64,000 bases of DNA from Eudorina sp. 2006-703-Eu-15 (GCA_003117195.1 BDSI01000108.1:380614-444613), one strand, 5' to 3'. Shown: positions 1-13,103, numbered from the stretch's first letter. Program-made: numbers and translations. Notes: generated by a model from the sequence alone, not told the origin.

Positions 1-1
1 C

Positions 2-3000
2 CGCACCGCCCCACCTCCTACCTATCTCGTACATGAGCCGGCACCGCTGGCACCTGCTGGCCTTATCAACAGCAGCACCCCGGAATCTGACCCTGGACGG
101 CCACCAACATCGCGAGCCGAACAACCCACACTACCACCGCCCTCCGTACCCATCGTTGCACCGGCTCTTATAATCCGCCATCCATCAATGCCGGCCTCCC
201 CACTATCACCACCACGACCACCACCGCCGGCTCCCAACTTGAACTGTCTATCAGGCCAATGGATGGGGTCCGCTGCGCACAGTCGCGAGGATAGCAACAC
301 CGACACACCTCCAAAGGGGGATGCCGCCTGTTCAATACCCGGTATCGATCCAGCAACAAATCCGGTGGTTTCCCTGAACCTTACGTTGCCAGCATCATGG
401 ATGACGTCTTACCCCGGCGGGCCTGACGCCATGGTAGCGGACTACCGATCACTACTCGCCGCTCAGGCCGGGCTGCCCTCCACACACGCTGTGGTGACGT
501 CTGTGTCGTGCAAAGCCAGCAGCAGTGGCAGCCCGTCTGGAGACAGCGGCGCAACAGCTGTGGTCCTGGAATTCCAAGTAAGATCGTTTACGCGCCAACA
601 ATACCTGTTAGGGGTTTCGCTCGCTGGTTTACCATTTCATTTGCGCGTGCTTCCTGCAGTCGGGGTGAGGAGCAAATAGTAGTCTTGCGGTCGTGGAGGT
701 TTGCAACCGATTGACGGGGAGGTCAACCCGCTGCTGCTTGCTGTTTGCTTTGTGGACAATGCGTGTATCCGGGCTCGAACAAAGCAATTGGCCCGACACC
801 CATCATTTATGCGACAGGTGTATTTTCCTGCCGATTGGGCCAAACGGCTGGGCAGCTTCTCCTCGATGAGTTCCCTGGAGCAGTTTTACTACCTACTCTC
901 CAACCTGCCGGCAGCTGTACTGCAGGACAAGACCACGTATCCCTCCCTGGACGCGTCGGTGGTGCAGGTGAGGTGCATGGACAGTGGTGCGTCTTGCTTC
1001 TCGGGATCAAAGGCTGACATTCTTTTCTTGCGGAATGCGAACTCGCATGTGGCATTGTGAACTGGCGAGACAGGGCATGCATGCTCCACATACATGCGTC
1101 CGTACTGTGCTGTATTCTGCCGTCGCAGCACCACGCGATTACAAATCTGCCTGCCGCGCACAAGTAGCTTGGGTAGCTTGGGTAGATAGGCAGGTTACAC
1201 AGCGACAACGTATCATCATTACCCACTGCCTCTCAGCATTGCCCGTCGGAAATCACCGTCCTCATTCTGTGCACTGCTTGCGCTTCGGCGCTTGTCGGCA
1301 TGCGTGATGGCCGTGCATGCCCGGTCTTACCTCTTGTCTTTGTCCGTATCTGCTGGCCTATCTATTTTTTTTACTGAAATCGCTCCTCTGCTAATCCCTG
1401 GCGATGGCCTACGGTGGCAACCGTGCGATGCCATGGGCTTCATCACCCCTTCCCTCGTACACTACTCAGATGCACACGGCGTCATTAAGCGAGCCCTTTG
1501 CGTCCATTCTGCTGGCGGGGAGAAAATCGGAGTCCGCCGGCGCCAGCGCAGCACAGCCGCACCCCATCCTTCTACAACACGAGGATTACGATGACTTCGA
1601 CAGCGAGTTGAGTGCAACCGAAGCAGCCACCGCCGACGCGATCGCATCGCTCCCAGCTGCCATTCTGTCCTCACCGCCGGTGGTCACCCTGCTTGGCGAG
1701 GAGTACGTGCAAGTCCGGGAGGCCGACACCTACACAGACGCCGGCGTGTCCGTGTACGATGCCATTGACGGCTTCAACGTGGATGCCCGTGTGACAGTCC
1801 GCATCTGCCCACGGATACCCGACATTGCGGCGGTGCTGTCAGCTGCAAACGCGGGGGAATTCGACACTGCGGTCAGCGGCCCGGGTCTCAGCGTTGCGGC
1901 TGCGGCAGTTGCAGCGGCGCAAGCGGATCCGCCATCCGCCTTTGGCTGTGCTGCCAGTATGGGTGGGAGTGAATCGCCTACGGCAGATCAGTCCTGTCGA
2001 GCCAATTCCAATGGCGCCCTCACACTCGACAGCAGGGCCACCACCGGCGCTCTGACGCTCAACAGCAGCGCCATCAACGGCGTGACTCAGATGTACCTGC
2101 TGACGTACAGTGCCGTGAACTCCAGGGCAACGGCCGCCGCGCCCAGGTACCGGGCGGTGGTCGTACAGCCGCGCTGCGACACCGCGGCTGGGGAGTTTTG
2201 GTGCGCGTCACTGTCAGCATGTTCGGTGGGGGGCGTCTGCAACAGCGGGTTAGCGCGGCTGAGCGCTGCCCTGCAGCAGGACGCTTCCGATCCGATGTCG
2301 TCCATCGCCGCCACCGTCGCCGCCGCCAGCGTTGCCGTCGCTTCCCTGCCGCCGGGCATCGACCCCTCCAGTCTCACTGTGTTCGCACCCTCAGACGGCA
2401 GCCTGATCGTCCTCTCTCCAGATGGCCGCTCCACCTTCGTTGATTCGCTGTCGTACAGACGTTCGTCTTTGGCGGGCTCTGATTCGGCGTCGTCGTTGGG
2501 GATGCTTGGCAGTGTCATGACAGTGAGCTCGGCGGGGTCAAATCCTGACGTCGTCTCAGGCACTGCCTCGTTACCGCAGCCAACCTATGTCAAAGACACC
2601 CTGCCGCCGGTGATAACGATGCTGGGCTCGGGCCAGCCCGCACTGACCCCCAGTGGAGGAGCGGTCATGATTGACACGGTGGTGGTGGGGTCCCAATGGA
2701 GCGACCCGGGGGCCTCTGTGTGGGATGCGGTCGACGGGGACCTGACGGCGCTGCTGCAGACGTACGGCGCCGCCGCCGTGGACACCAGCCGGCCCACCGA
2801 GCAGGGATCAGCCTACTCGTACATGGTGGAATACCAGGTACGACGCGGGCAGAGATTTAATGCCAATGGGTAGCTTTGTCCTCTGTGTACGTGGGATATA
2901 ACTGTTCTTTGGCAAGGCCGTGCTGGGTCCCGCCTAGCAGTTGTGCCTGCTGAGGGCTGTGTACGGTAAAAAAAGACAGTCTAGGGGTGTAGGGGACATT

Positions 3001-6000
3001 GCTGTGCGTGACGGTTTGGTTGTCACCCCTCAATTCCCCACCCCATTTTCCCCACCCCATGAACACACGCCAGGCTCAGGTCGGCTTATCAGTATTGATT
3101 ATCAGTATTACAGTTACTAATTATCATTATTATCATTGTTATCATTATATATCAATTTACCTTATAATTTTGTTATTTGATATAATATATATTTTATTAT
3201 TATTAAGTCATTTTTCTTTTACTATTAATACTGTAATAATAATGATAATATTGTTTGTATTAGTAGTGTTACTAGTTTAATACTATTATGATTATCATGT
3301 CCTCATCGCACTTCCTGCCTCGTCCTGCCTGTGAACTATGTGAACGCATTCAGGTAAATGACCGCACCGGCATCATCGCCCGGCCTGCACGCCGCCTAAT
3401 CCGCCTGGTGTGCCCCAGCGGCAAGAGCTATTGCATTGACATGAATGCTATGCCAGCTTGCAGCAATTTTAGCTTCTGTGGTGATCCATTAGCCAGGCGA
3501 GGTGCTTCAACATCAGTAATACTCGACAACAACACGCCCGAATGGCCCCAGATAAGGCTTATGGGGCCATCCGAGGTGTGGATCCAACAGGGCACCATGT
3601 ACGACAGATGTACTGCGGCGGTGCCGCAGAGCCAGCCATGTGACCCGGGTGTGGCGGCCTCCGACGCCCGGGACGGCAGCCTGGACCTCCGGGTCCTGGT
3701 GTGTGGAACCCCGTTGCGGGCCAGGAGGAAGGGTCAACTGCTGATGCCACTGCTGCTGGCCTGCAATGCGACCACCGCTATCGCCGGAAACTACACGATG
3801 ACATACTCAGTAGCCAACAGCGCGGGTCGCACAGTCAGTGCATCTCGGACGTTGATTGTGCAGCCTACTTGCGCGGCTGGCGAGAGGCTGTGTGCAGGCG
3901 GTACCGCGTGCTCCGAGGCTGGCGTCTGTTCGTCCGACCTTTCCAGTATGGCAGCCACTGTCCCCACCACCGCTGTTCGTGCAACCACACCAGCAATCTC
4001 CTCAGCGTCCTCCGGCGGTCCCGTGCTGACGCTCATTACAGCCGCCGCGGCGCCTGCAATCGTGGAGCTGCCCCGTGGCAGCCCCTACAAGCCATGCGCG
4101 GCCGGTGCTGACCTGACAGCGGCCTCGACCCCGTTCTGTGAGCCGGGGGCCACGGCCAGGGACTCATCCGGCAACGTGGATATGTCAGACCGTGTGGTGG
4201 TCTGTCCGCCATCAAACTGTCTATACCGCACCAATGGCAGCTCAGCCGGGGGCTGCTCCTCGGACCTGCTGCGGCGGCACACACTGGCGGCCAAGGGGCT
4301 GGCGGGTTGTGGCCTCAACACGGCCGCTCCGCCCGGTGCCGTCTTCAACATCGACTTTTGGGTGTGGGACGACGCCCGACCGCCGAGGAATGCCACAGTC
4401 AGACGCACCATCATCATATCAGACCCCTGCACCGACAAGGCTGCACCGTACTTCTGCAGCAACGGCGCTAGTGGCTACATTTGCTCGCCTTCACCATGTG
4501 GCATTACTGGTATATTCTCTCCTTCCATCACCCCCGGGCCTAACATCACCTTGCTGCCTACAGCTGACGTGATTTATGTGGAGTTCGGCACTGTGTCGCC
4601 CCTCTACCTGGGCCCATGTGCCTCTGCAAACAACACACTTGGTTGTGGGGCCATCGCTACTGGGTTCAGTACTCCAACCTCACCTACCGGCAACACGACA
4701 GAAACGGATCTGACAGCACGCTTGACCGTTGTCAACACCACACCTTGCAACATGTCGTCCAGGAGCAGTAATGCCACGTGCCTGTCCTGCAGTGTGGAGG
4801 CTCTCGCAGTGGGCAGCAGCAGCTGTCTGCCGGGCGTGTACACGTACCGGTACTCGGTGACAGATGACCAGGGTGCCACCGCGACAGCGAATCGGACCGT
4901 GGTCGTGTACCAGCAGGCCGTCGTGTCGGCTACCCTCACGTTGCTTGCGGGCAAGCTTACCGATGCGGAGGCCGCCTCAGACCTGGCCATCAACTTGCTC
5001 AACAGCAGCCATCCCGATTATGCGTTGGCGGTTCAGGAGGTGGTGGCACGCATGTCAAAGTACGGGGTGCAGGCCTCCGACGTGGACATCTTATCGGCTG
5101 AGGTGTCACCGCCGTCTCCCCCGCTCAGTGAGAGCTCGCCGGCGAGCATGGTTGTTGGCTTGGAGGTGCACCTGTTCAATCCCAACCAGGTGCATCGAAT
5201 GGCTCCTGCTGCCAACACGAGAAATGTTACAGTCCTAGCACTGACTGCCTCAAGTCAGCGCAGGCGTCAACTCAGCGGCATGGCAGCACCTGATGCTGCT
5301 GGTCTCGGCAGATTGCTCCAGTCGTCTTCCGCAAGCAGCGGCGGCGGCGGTTCCCTTGACTCGTTGGCGTCCTCCGTCGCCTCCAGCCTCAACGCCACCT
5401 CCACCAACATCTCCGTGCCCGCCAGCCCCGACTTGTTGGCCGGCTACATGGAGTCGCTGGTGGGTCTGGCCCAGGCGCTGCTTCAGATGTCTGCGGCCTT
5501 CACCTCGGATGCCACCGCACTGGCCACCCATGTATCCACCGTCATGGGCGACACCTATGCGGCCGCAGACGTAGCGCGGGACAGCTCCCTGCAGTCAGTG
5601 TACAGCACCCTTTCGACAGCTGCTCGGGATGCAGACAGCCATACGTGGGCGCGTGCGGCTGAGGTGGAGGCGGGGTCGACGGCGGCCATCACTGCCCAGC
5701 AGCAGTTGCTTTCACAGGCTAGTGAGTTGGACCTGCAGCTGCGGCAGCTGTCGGCACGAACTCAGGCCCAGGCCGACTATACCTTGCGAAACGCAATGCT
5801 GATGGCATCTCTGGCGACCTGGCAAGACACGGAATTCGTGATGGACGCCAACTGTTATCGTCTGAAACTGACCGGTTTTCAGGCGTCGTTCGAGCTCAGC
5901 CGGTTCAAGCAGGTGGCGAACTCACCAACAACTGCTAATGGTACTGTGGTATCTGGCAATAACAGTGGTGATCACATCAATCGCCGAAGGTGGTTGCAGC

Positions 6001-9000
6001 AACTGGTACCTCACAACAGCAATGCCCACAGGCCTGACAGCAGCAGCCGTAGCAGCAGCATTGTCTTGCCCTGGCCGGGCTATGTGTTGACCCGGGGCGA
6101 GCCTCTGGGTTCATACGGCTTGGACGTGGGAGCTGAGCTGCGTGACGCTGTCACACGGCCACGTTTCGCAGGTCCGCGCATCGCCAACCGTGTGGTTGGT
6201 GGGCTGCTCCTGCACACCACCCGCCGCACTCTCCGAGGGCCGGCTGAGGCGGGTGTTGGCGGGGCGGGGCAGGATGCGTCGTCCTGCAATGGCAGCTTCT
6301 CGGATCTGGACGCCAGCTGCCATTGGGTTGACGTAACATTCATGCACGGCAACAGTACTGCAGCCAGCCATCAGAAGCGGCTGTACTCGGGCACCAACAA
6401 CAGCCTGGCTCCCTATGGTGTCGACCCCGTGTTCCTGAGGTGGGATTAGGAGTGCAGGTCTGAGCGGGTATAAGATGTCACACAGCAGAATCCCTAAAGC
6501 AACACTCGGCCTGCTGGATTTCTACAGTCCTTGCTACACCGTTGAGCATCCATAGCGGCTTCTGGTGATCCGCCAGCACATGTTCCTCATCACTCGCCTC
6601 CCGCTCGCTTCCCCCCCTCCCCCGCCAGGTCGTCCGCGCTGTACCGTGAGGACCTGGTCCCGCAGCTCAGCTGGTACTACAACACCTCGGACCCGGAGCA
6701 GGTCAGCGCCACGGGCACCCCCTTCGGCTTCACCGCTCGGCCCCTGGCCGGCCGCACCCCTGGCTTCCCGGTGCTGCTGGAGGCGGGGCTGTCCGCGGGT
6801 CGGGCCGCCGCCATGATCCGCTACCTGGCAGATGGCAACTACCTAGACCACCGACAGACGGTGGACCTCACGGCGGAGCTGCTGGTGAGGACGGGGTGGA
6901 TCAGAGGCAGGCATGAGCGGTAACTTCAGAGCAATAACAATTGTCCTAAGGACCATGTGATTGCGCTGTCCATTGCCAATCAGTCCGGCTTTTCATGTAA
7001 TGCCTGCATGCTTTATTGCCAGCTTCTCTCGCGCCCTTGCAGGCATACAACCCGGGTCTCCGCGCCTTCGCGTACTTCCGTGCGGCCTTCACCTGGTCGG
7101 AGGCGGGGGCCATCACCGGCCGCCTCTCCACAGTGGGCTTCCCCGCCATGACCTACCTCAAGGAGGACCAGCCCCTCGCAGCGGCCCTGACCGGTGTATT
7201 TGCGAAGGAGCTGCTGCCGCTCTGGACGCTGGCGGTGTTTTTTGCGGCGGTGACAATCATCGCAACCGCCAACGCAGGCGCGCGTGCAGCACGCTACGCT
7301 GCCGCAGCAGCCAAGGCAGCCGCTCTAGGCAAACTTCTCAATGCTGCAGCGGTTGGGGAAGGCACCGAGGGTGTGGGGATCTCTGAAGCTGCGGGGACGC
7401 CGGCTGCAGCTCGTCCCGGCGGTGGCTCCGCCAACATGGTTGCTAGTGCCACTGCTGCTGGGGCTGTGCCTTGGGCTCACGCGGGCGCTGGCGGCAGCCA
7501 GGCCGGGGTCGCGGCTGCCACGAAACCTCCTGGGGGTGACGTCGAGGGCTTTGTGAGTGTGTTTGGCCGTAGCACTGCCGCGGCTGCTCTTGCCGGTGGA
7601 GCTGGTGGCGGCGCAGCTGCTGCCTCCCACATCCGTATTCTTCGGGACGAGGTGGCGGAGCGCCGCGAGGAGCGACTGGAGTTCCTGGGTGCGTCGATTT
7701 TTTCGGAACGCCGCGCCTGGTTCAGGGAGTTTGTACGGCATGATGGCGAGCTGCTGTACGACATACCACTCGCGCTCCTGCTGATTGGTGTGGCGGCTTT
7801 CTGGACGGTATTCGTGGAACAGTACTTGATGCTGTACACAGCCAGATCATCGTACCGTGTGTACGACGCCTCGGCATCGGCGGCTGCGCACTGGTTGTCG
7901 CCGGCGCGCACGGACCCGGGCTCCGCAACCCAGTCCCCCGCCGTGTACGGCCAAGCCGCCGGCATGGGTATCGACGTGCCTTCCGACCCAGGCGACCCGG
8001 GGCGCTGGCTGCTGCCGACGGACGACTCAGACTGGGACACGCTGAACGACGTGCTCCAGAACGCGCACACACTGGTGGATATGTGGACAGCGTACGGCAT
8101 GGTGCAGGCGGTGGTCATCGTCTGCCTGGTTGCAAAGTGAGCAGCAGGGTGGTGGGCAGGATTGAGTGCATAGCCGGGTCAGCTAGGTGGGCTCGATACC
8201 AATAACAATAGAAAGAACATTATGGATTATCATAATACTGTTTCACTCGACCTGGCTGCATCCAGTCCTTGCGGAGGTAGGGCGACATGCCCCAAATAGC
8301 CAAACAAGGCACAGCTTGCGAGCGCCCAGCATGCAGGTCCGTCGTATTTCTGTTCGACCCTCAGCCGCGCTGATACCCATCCACTACTTGTTGACTTCCG
8401 CAGATGGGTGGTGGTGCTGGCCTTCCAGGCCCGCCTGGGCATCATCTGCCGTACACTGATGACCATGTTCACTCCCATCCTGCACCTGGTGATAATCATG
8501 GTGATGGTTGCGGTCGCGATGGCGGCCGCCGCCAACACAGCCATGGGGGACAGGGTGGCCTCGATGTCGAACCTCAGCTCGGCAATAACCAACACGATGT
8601 CAACTGTCTTGGACCCAGCCGGCACAGCGACCGAGCTGCAGCAGCTGTTCTCCGGTCCCATTATCTGGCCGGCCGTGCAATGGGCCGCTGCGGGTGTCAT
8701 CCTGGGCTGTCAGGTGGTCCTGATGCAGTTCGTGCTGATCGCGTTCTTCTTCGCCACGATGGGCTTCATCTTCTTTAAGCAGAAGTACAGTGTGGACTGG
8801 ACCAGGGCCGCCACGGCGCCTGAGGACCTTGCCGAGGTGGTGCTGCCAGACCTGCTACGCACCCTGCACGCCTTCATGCCTTTTAACAGGAGGCGTACCT
8901 CTCAGCAGAAAGTCAGGCATTACAACCTGAGGCTGTGCGCACCAGGGTTGCCAAAATGCCATGCTTTCTGCAACGGTAAAGCCAACGGGGCTGACACAGC

Positions 9001-11400
9001 AGCAGCAGCGACAGCAGCAGCACGTTTTGTGTATGCGCGGCGATCTGCATCGCCCACCAACAAGCAGCTGCTGCGGGGGCTGGCTGCTGCCGGCGGTGTG
9101 CACGAGCTGATGTGCGCCTCCGAGTTGCCCAAGACCTGGAACGGCCGCGTGCAGGCGGCCAAGGTCGCGGGGGGCCGGTTGCTGGTGGACAAGACCACCA
9201 TGAGGCAGCTCATGGGGCTGGCGGCGTCGTCCTGCGCCGCGGGGAGGGGGACGAAGCAGCTTCAGACCGGTGCTGCTTTGGGGATGAGCCAGCAGCGACA
9301 AATGGTGCTAACGATGGCGCGGCGCGTGATGGAGCGAGTGGGCTGTACGTACGGCTCCTTGACGCCCGAGTACCGGATCCTGGAGAAGGCAGCAGAGGTG
9401 GAGGTCACAGCACCGAGCCAGCGGATGAAGACTGCCCCGAGTGGTGGTTCATGTTCTCGTGGCGTGGTCAAGGCGTTGCCTGCAAGGCGGTTCCGTAAAG
9501 CAGATGCGCAGGGCTTTGCATCATCACCCTGCAAATTCGGCGACCCTCTACAGATGGGCTCCATCTTGGATGACGACTTTAACGCCCGCAAAGCACTGTA
9601 CGACAATCTACGGACAACCGTAGCGTGCGTCGCACGATGGCAGCGGGGCGTGCAATGCTGGCAGGTGTGTCAGGCGTCATAAGCCCACTGTCCCATTCGT
9701 GTCGTGCGCAGATATATGCGTCCACATACATCGGTATTTTATAAATCATCGATAGCGTTCCGCGTGACACCTGCCATGCTGACACAAAAGCACGTGTGCC
9801 GCTTTAGATTATTTGTGGTTGTGCCTTACCTGCATGCGTGTCCATCCTGCAGCTCCGTACCTGGAAGCAGATGGCCATGGCCTACGCCTCCAACCAGCAC
9901 TTGCTCGCCGCGCGGGGTTTGTGTACCGGACCCGACTTTGTGGGGCAGCCTCTGGTGCTGCAGCACGACACCATTCCACGAACCGTCGGACTGAAGTCAC
10001 CTCAAGAATTGGTTCCCAGCCCCCCCATAAACTCTTCCTTCCGCCGCCTTCCACGTCACCGTGTATCCTCCGTACACTGGCAGCAACTGCAGCAACAGAG
10101 CATGCTCAGCCCCAGCCCAAGCTTAAGCAGGGACGAGGCAGGCAAGATGGTGTCGGTATCACAGGTCTCACTGAACTCGATGAACTCGTCCTCCCGCCGC
10201 CTTCCACCTCATCGTGTATCCTCAGTGTTTCACTGGCAGCAACTGCAGCAACAGAGCATGCTCAGCCCCAGCCCAAGCTTAAGCAGGGACGAGGCAGGCA
10301 AGATGGTGTCGGTATCACAGGTCTTGCTAACAGACGCAGTGCTTGATGGAGGTGTTCGCGGGCAGCGCCGCCCGCCCACCCCTGGGTGCTGGAGATCCGC
10401 GGTAGCAAATGCCACCGTACAGGTCACCGGCAATACGCTCGTGGCAAGCGCTACCGCATATCCATCACAGCAGCAACAACAGCCGCGGTTGCTGGAGCAG
10501 CAGCAGGACCTGAATCAGAAGCTGCCGCACAGTCAGGAGTTTCCGAAGCGGCGGCCGTTGCCCTTGGCCGTGCAATGGTGGCGCCAGGCGGCTTCCAGTT
10601 CCCCCGCGGCGGCACACGCAGTGCAGGAAGGGCAGGATGGATTTTGCGACGTGGAGGCGGCTTTGTGGAGGCGGCCCTCGCCGTGCAACTCGGTGGTGGC
10701 GCTCGCCACTGGGGCTGCCGGCACCAGGATGCCGCCAGCTGCTGCGGCTCCGACTGCCATCGCGTCATCAGCTTCACTAAACGTATGCTCTGCAAGCATC
10801 AGTGTCGATGAGGAGGCACACAGCGGCAGGCTGCGGAGCCAGCTGTCATCGCCGATGCGGCTGCGACCACGGACTGTTGTGCCAACTGGCAACAGCCACG
10901 ATCAGCCGCCATGGCGGGCCGGACCGCAGGGACAGCTGGCCGCGCAGTCATCACCCTTGACGCAGCGGCGCCTGCAACACAGCCCTTCACTACCTGGGTA
11001 CCAGTACTGCGAGACCGGCGGCGGCGGTGAGCGGGAAGCAGTGGCTGCAGTGGCGGCACAGCAGGACATCACGCTTGCATCACAGCTGTTTACAACGGGT
11101 CGCAGCCTGTCCACTGGCGGTAGGGCTATGGTAGCGGCTCCGAGCAAGAGCGGTGACAGCATCCCCGCTGCTCTGATGAGGGGCCCCGGCGCCGCAGCAT
11201 CGGTGCGGCTTCCACCGCTGCCAGGGTTGCGGCCCTTGCTCTCCAAGTACCTGCTGGGTTCTGGTGAAAGCAACGATGGCAATGCCACCAGCACGCGCAG
11301 CCACACTGGCAACCAGTGCTCTCAGCCGCCCGTGCAATCATTGATATCCTTGCCGGCCCCGACGGCGTCTGCTGTGCCGTCTTCCAGGCAAGGCACGTAA
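2..11400 (+). CDS. Polycystin-family (PKD/TRP-like) cation channel, 5' partial, eight exons
   Basis: Proposed exons are 2-577, 818-967, 1470-2837, 3354-6439, 6629-6884, 7043-8136, 8404-9664 and 9853-11400. All junctions are GT-AG and all phases agree, giving about 3,112 residues; the frame is open at the left edge, so the start lies outside. Five Ig-like (HYR/DUF5011-like) repeats start near residues 311, 620, 759, 920 and 1093, several followed by Cys-rich segments. A polycystin (TOP) domain spans roughly 1,600-1,850, with the YLADGNYLDHRQT and YFRAAFTWSEAG stretches matching the family pattern. Hydrophobic segments lie near 1867-1890, 2049-2075, 2164-2195 (ending in the hallmark FQARLGIICRTL), 2201-2225 and 2263-2303. 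A Gln/Ser/Ala-rich tail follows. No S1-like helix is visible before the TOP domain. Family knowledge suggests a channel in the plasma or ciliary membrane; the location is inferred. Least certain are the 578-817 intron and the missing 5' end. Confidence 0.82.
3104..3285. repeat. AT-rich low-complexity block inside a polycystin intron
   Basis: This stretch is almost pure A/T, with irregular TTATCATTATT-type motifs, inside the 2838-3353 intron of an otherwise GC-rich gene. It ends about 70 bases before the 3' splice site at 3353. I see no gene in it. Confidence 0.7.
10030..10341 (+). repeat. In-frame tandem duplication of 52 codons in the last polycystin exon
   Basis: Two copies of a 156-bp unit lie head to tail; the same CATGCTCAGC motif occurs at 10101 and 10257. 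Each encodes a near-identical segment containing RRLP, HWQQLQQQSMLSPSPSLS and RDEAGKMVSVSQV. As 156 is divisible by three, the frame is kept. The segment lies in the cytoplasmic tail, beyond the channel core. High identity at the DNA level suggests a recent event. Confidence 0.85.
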
Positions 11401-11425
11401 GTGCTAGCAGCTGGCTCTGCTGGAT

Positions 11426-11430
11426 TGTAA
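11426..11430 (+). terminator. TGTAA poly(A) signal of the polycystin gene
   Basis: TGTAA is the usual polyadenylation signal in Chlamydomonas-type algae and lies 26 bases after the stop codon. That makes a very short 3' UTR. An A/T-rich patch with runs of A and T follows at 11455-11490. Another TGTAA at 11911 lies inside a retroelement remnant, so the true 3' end may be further downstream. Confidence 0.45.
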
Positions 11431-11863
11431 GAGGCGCGCGCACAGCGGATTTGTTTTGTTAAAATCCAAATAAAAAAACATTTTTTGGGGGTCGACGCGA
11501 TGGGCATTGGTGGGGTCATTGGTCAATCAGGGCGCCTCCAAAGCATGCAGCACGGCTAGCTGCTGCATGCGTGGCGGCTGCTGCAGTCGCCGCTCCACCC
11601 TGCCAGCCCCCATCAACCTCCCCAGCTGCAGCCGCGCACTCCTTTCCCAGCCAGTATGCAGATCGAGGCGGCAGCATTCTTCTGGAGATACGTAGACAGA
11701 ACTTGCAGCAGTGCTGCAATGTCGCGAGCGCCACATACAGCCACGTGGCAGCCAAGCAGTTAAGTAGCAGGTGAGCCCCGCCAGAGCGCTGAGCGGGGTG
11801 ACGTCGCTTGACGACAATAGTACGGATGTATGCGGACAGGGGCAATAATGTGCGCAGTCCCAA

Positions 11864-11946
11864 ATGTATGGCTTGCCCTGGTATACACCGTTGATCCTGT
11901 TGGGGTAAGCTGTAACGTTCATTCATTCATTCATTCTTATGTATGG
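11864..11946 (+). mobile_element. 5'-truncated short non-LTR element remnant with (CATT)n tail
   Basis: The 67-bp core (11872-11938) is flanked by an 8-bp direct repeat, ATGTATGG, at 11864-11871 and 11939-11946. The core contains GGTATACACCG, GTTGGGGT and CTGTAAC and ends in four CATT/TTCA-type repeats. It closely matches the 3' part of the element at 48007-48108. Target-site duplications, 5' truncation and a microsatellite tail are typical of SINE or LINE 3' ends; the family is not identified. Confidence 0.7.
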
Positions 11947-13103
11947 GGTGGCGTTCCGTGTCCAGCAGGAGGTAGTTGCAAGCAACGAAAGTATTGGCAG
12001 ATAGCCGGATGTCATGCATCCTGCTGCCGCCAGCAGCACCAGTCATATTGGGCTCCATGTCGTGCGTATCGGTCGTCCATTGTGTACGACACTTTAAGTT
12101 TTTACCATTCGTCGGGCATGTACCCCATCTGTATGGATAGCATGGATTTTTGCTCATTCGCCAGCTGATCCAGTCGGAAAGAGCATCGAGAAAGGGCGAC
12201 AGATGGATTTCATGAATTAAAGGGACGAGCTGACGCAGCTTGGAGGCAGGGCGGTGAGCGAGGCAGCTAACAGTACAGGGCAAATCGAAGGGCGCACGAG
12301 TTACCTATCTAAGTATATGTAGATATTTTCATCTGGCTGGAGGGTTAGTTTAGTTCGCTAAAGGCAAGCACGGGCGGGCGGATTGTATACATGGTGGAAT
12401 AATGGTAAGGTTACGTGTACCTCGTGTACCGGCGGGCGCCCACCGAAGCCCTTTCGACCCGTATACCGACGGGGAGGCCCTCTCGCTCGACCGCAGGCAT
12501 GGTACCGCACGAATATGGACATGGTGACGTGGTATGGTTGCTTGCACGTACATGTACATATAGAGAGCGAGCATTATATATGCATGCATGTATGCACGCA
12601 GACGCATGCACACGTACGGTGGGCGGCGGCGCCCGCCATTGTTTTCAGCTCGCTGCAGAGATTGACAAATGCGTACGTGCATCGATAAATGTTTGATCGA
12701 TGGTCCGTCCCGTCGCCGTTAAACATGGGAGCTTTATTTCATACTTTGATGTAGTATTTACATCCTTGATCGTGGTGGCGGATTGCACAAGCAAGGGGAC
12801 CCACAACACATATGGCTTGCGAGCTAACCGTTGTACTCATAGTTCGCTGGAATTGACGAATTGTCGTAGATTGAGGCGGATGGATGTTATTGGGCGCTGG
12901 TGGGGAGCGTGGAACCCAACCTCGCAGATGTCGTGGCAGTTGTATGGGGTGAAGGACCAAGTGGTACACCCCTCCATCCTCCAAAAAGGAATGCTTCGGT
13001 GGTCTCCCCGATGGGCACGCTAAGTAAGGGTCGCTGCCCCCGTCGGCGTCAGACCCGGCGAGATCTGTAACGACCACACAACAGCTGCGCCACGCTCCAT
13101 CAC

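Larger units (their letters stand above)
11401..13103. other. Intergenic region without a supported gene
   Basis: Apart from the poly(A) signal and one retroelement remnant, I see no open frame with protein character, exon signals or repeats of note. The 12520-12690 stretch is rich in short alternating TACATGTA/GCATGCATG motifs. The last 25 bases before 13104 abut the satellite without a transition zone. Confidence 0.5.

Noticed and set aside
578..817. Alternative acceptor at 658-659 for the first polycystin intron
   Set aside because: After a phase-0 donor at 578 it gives a stop within three codons, whereas the acceptor at 816-817 leaves an open frame that continues into the next exons.
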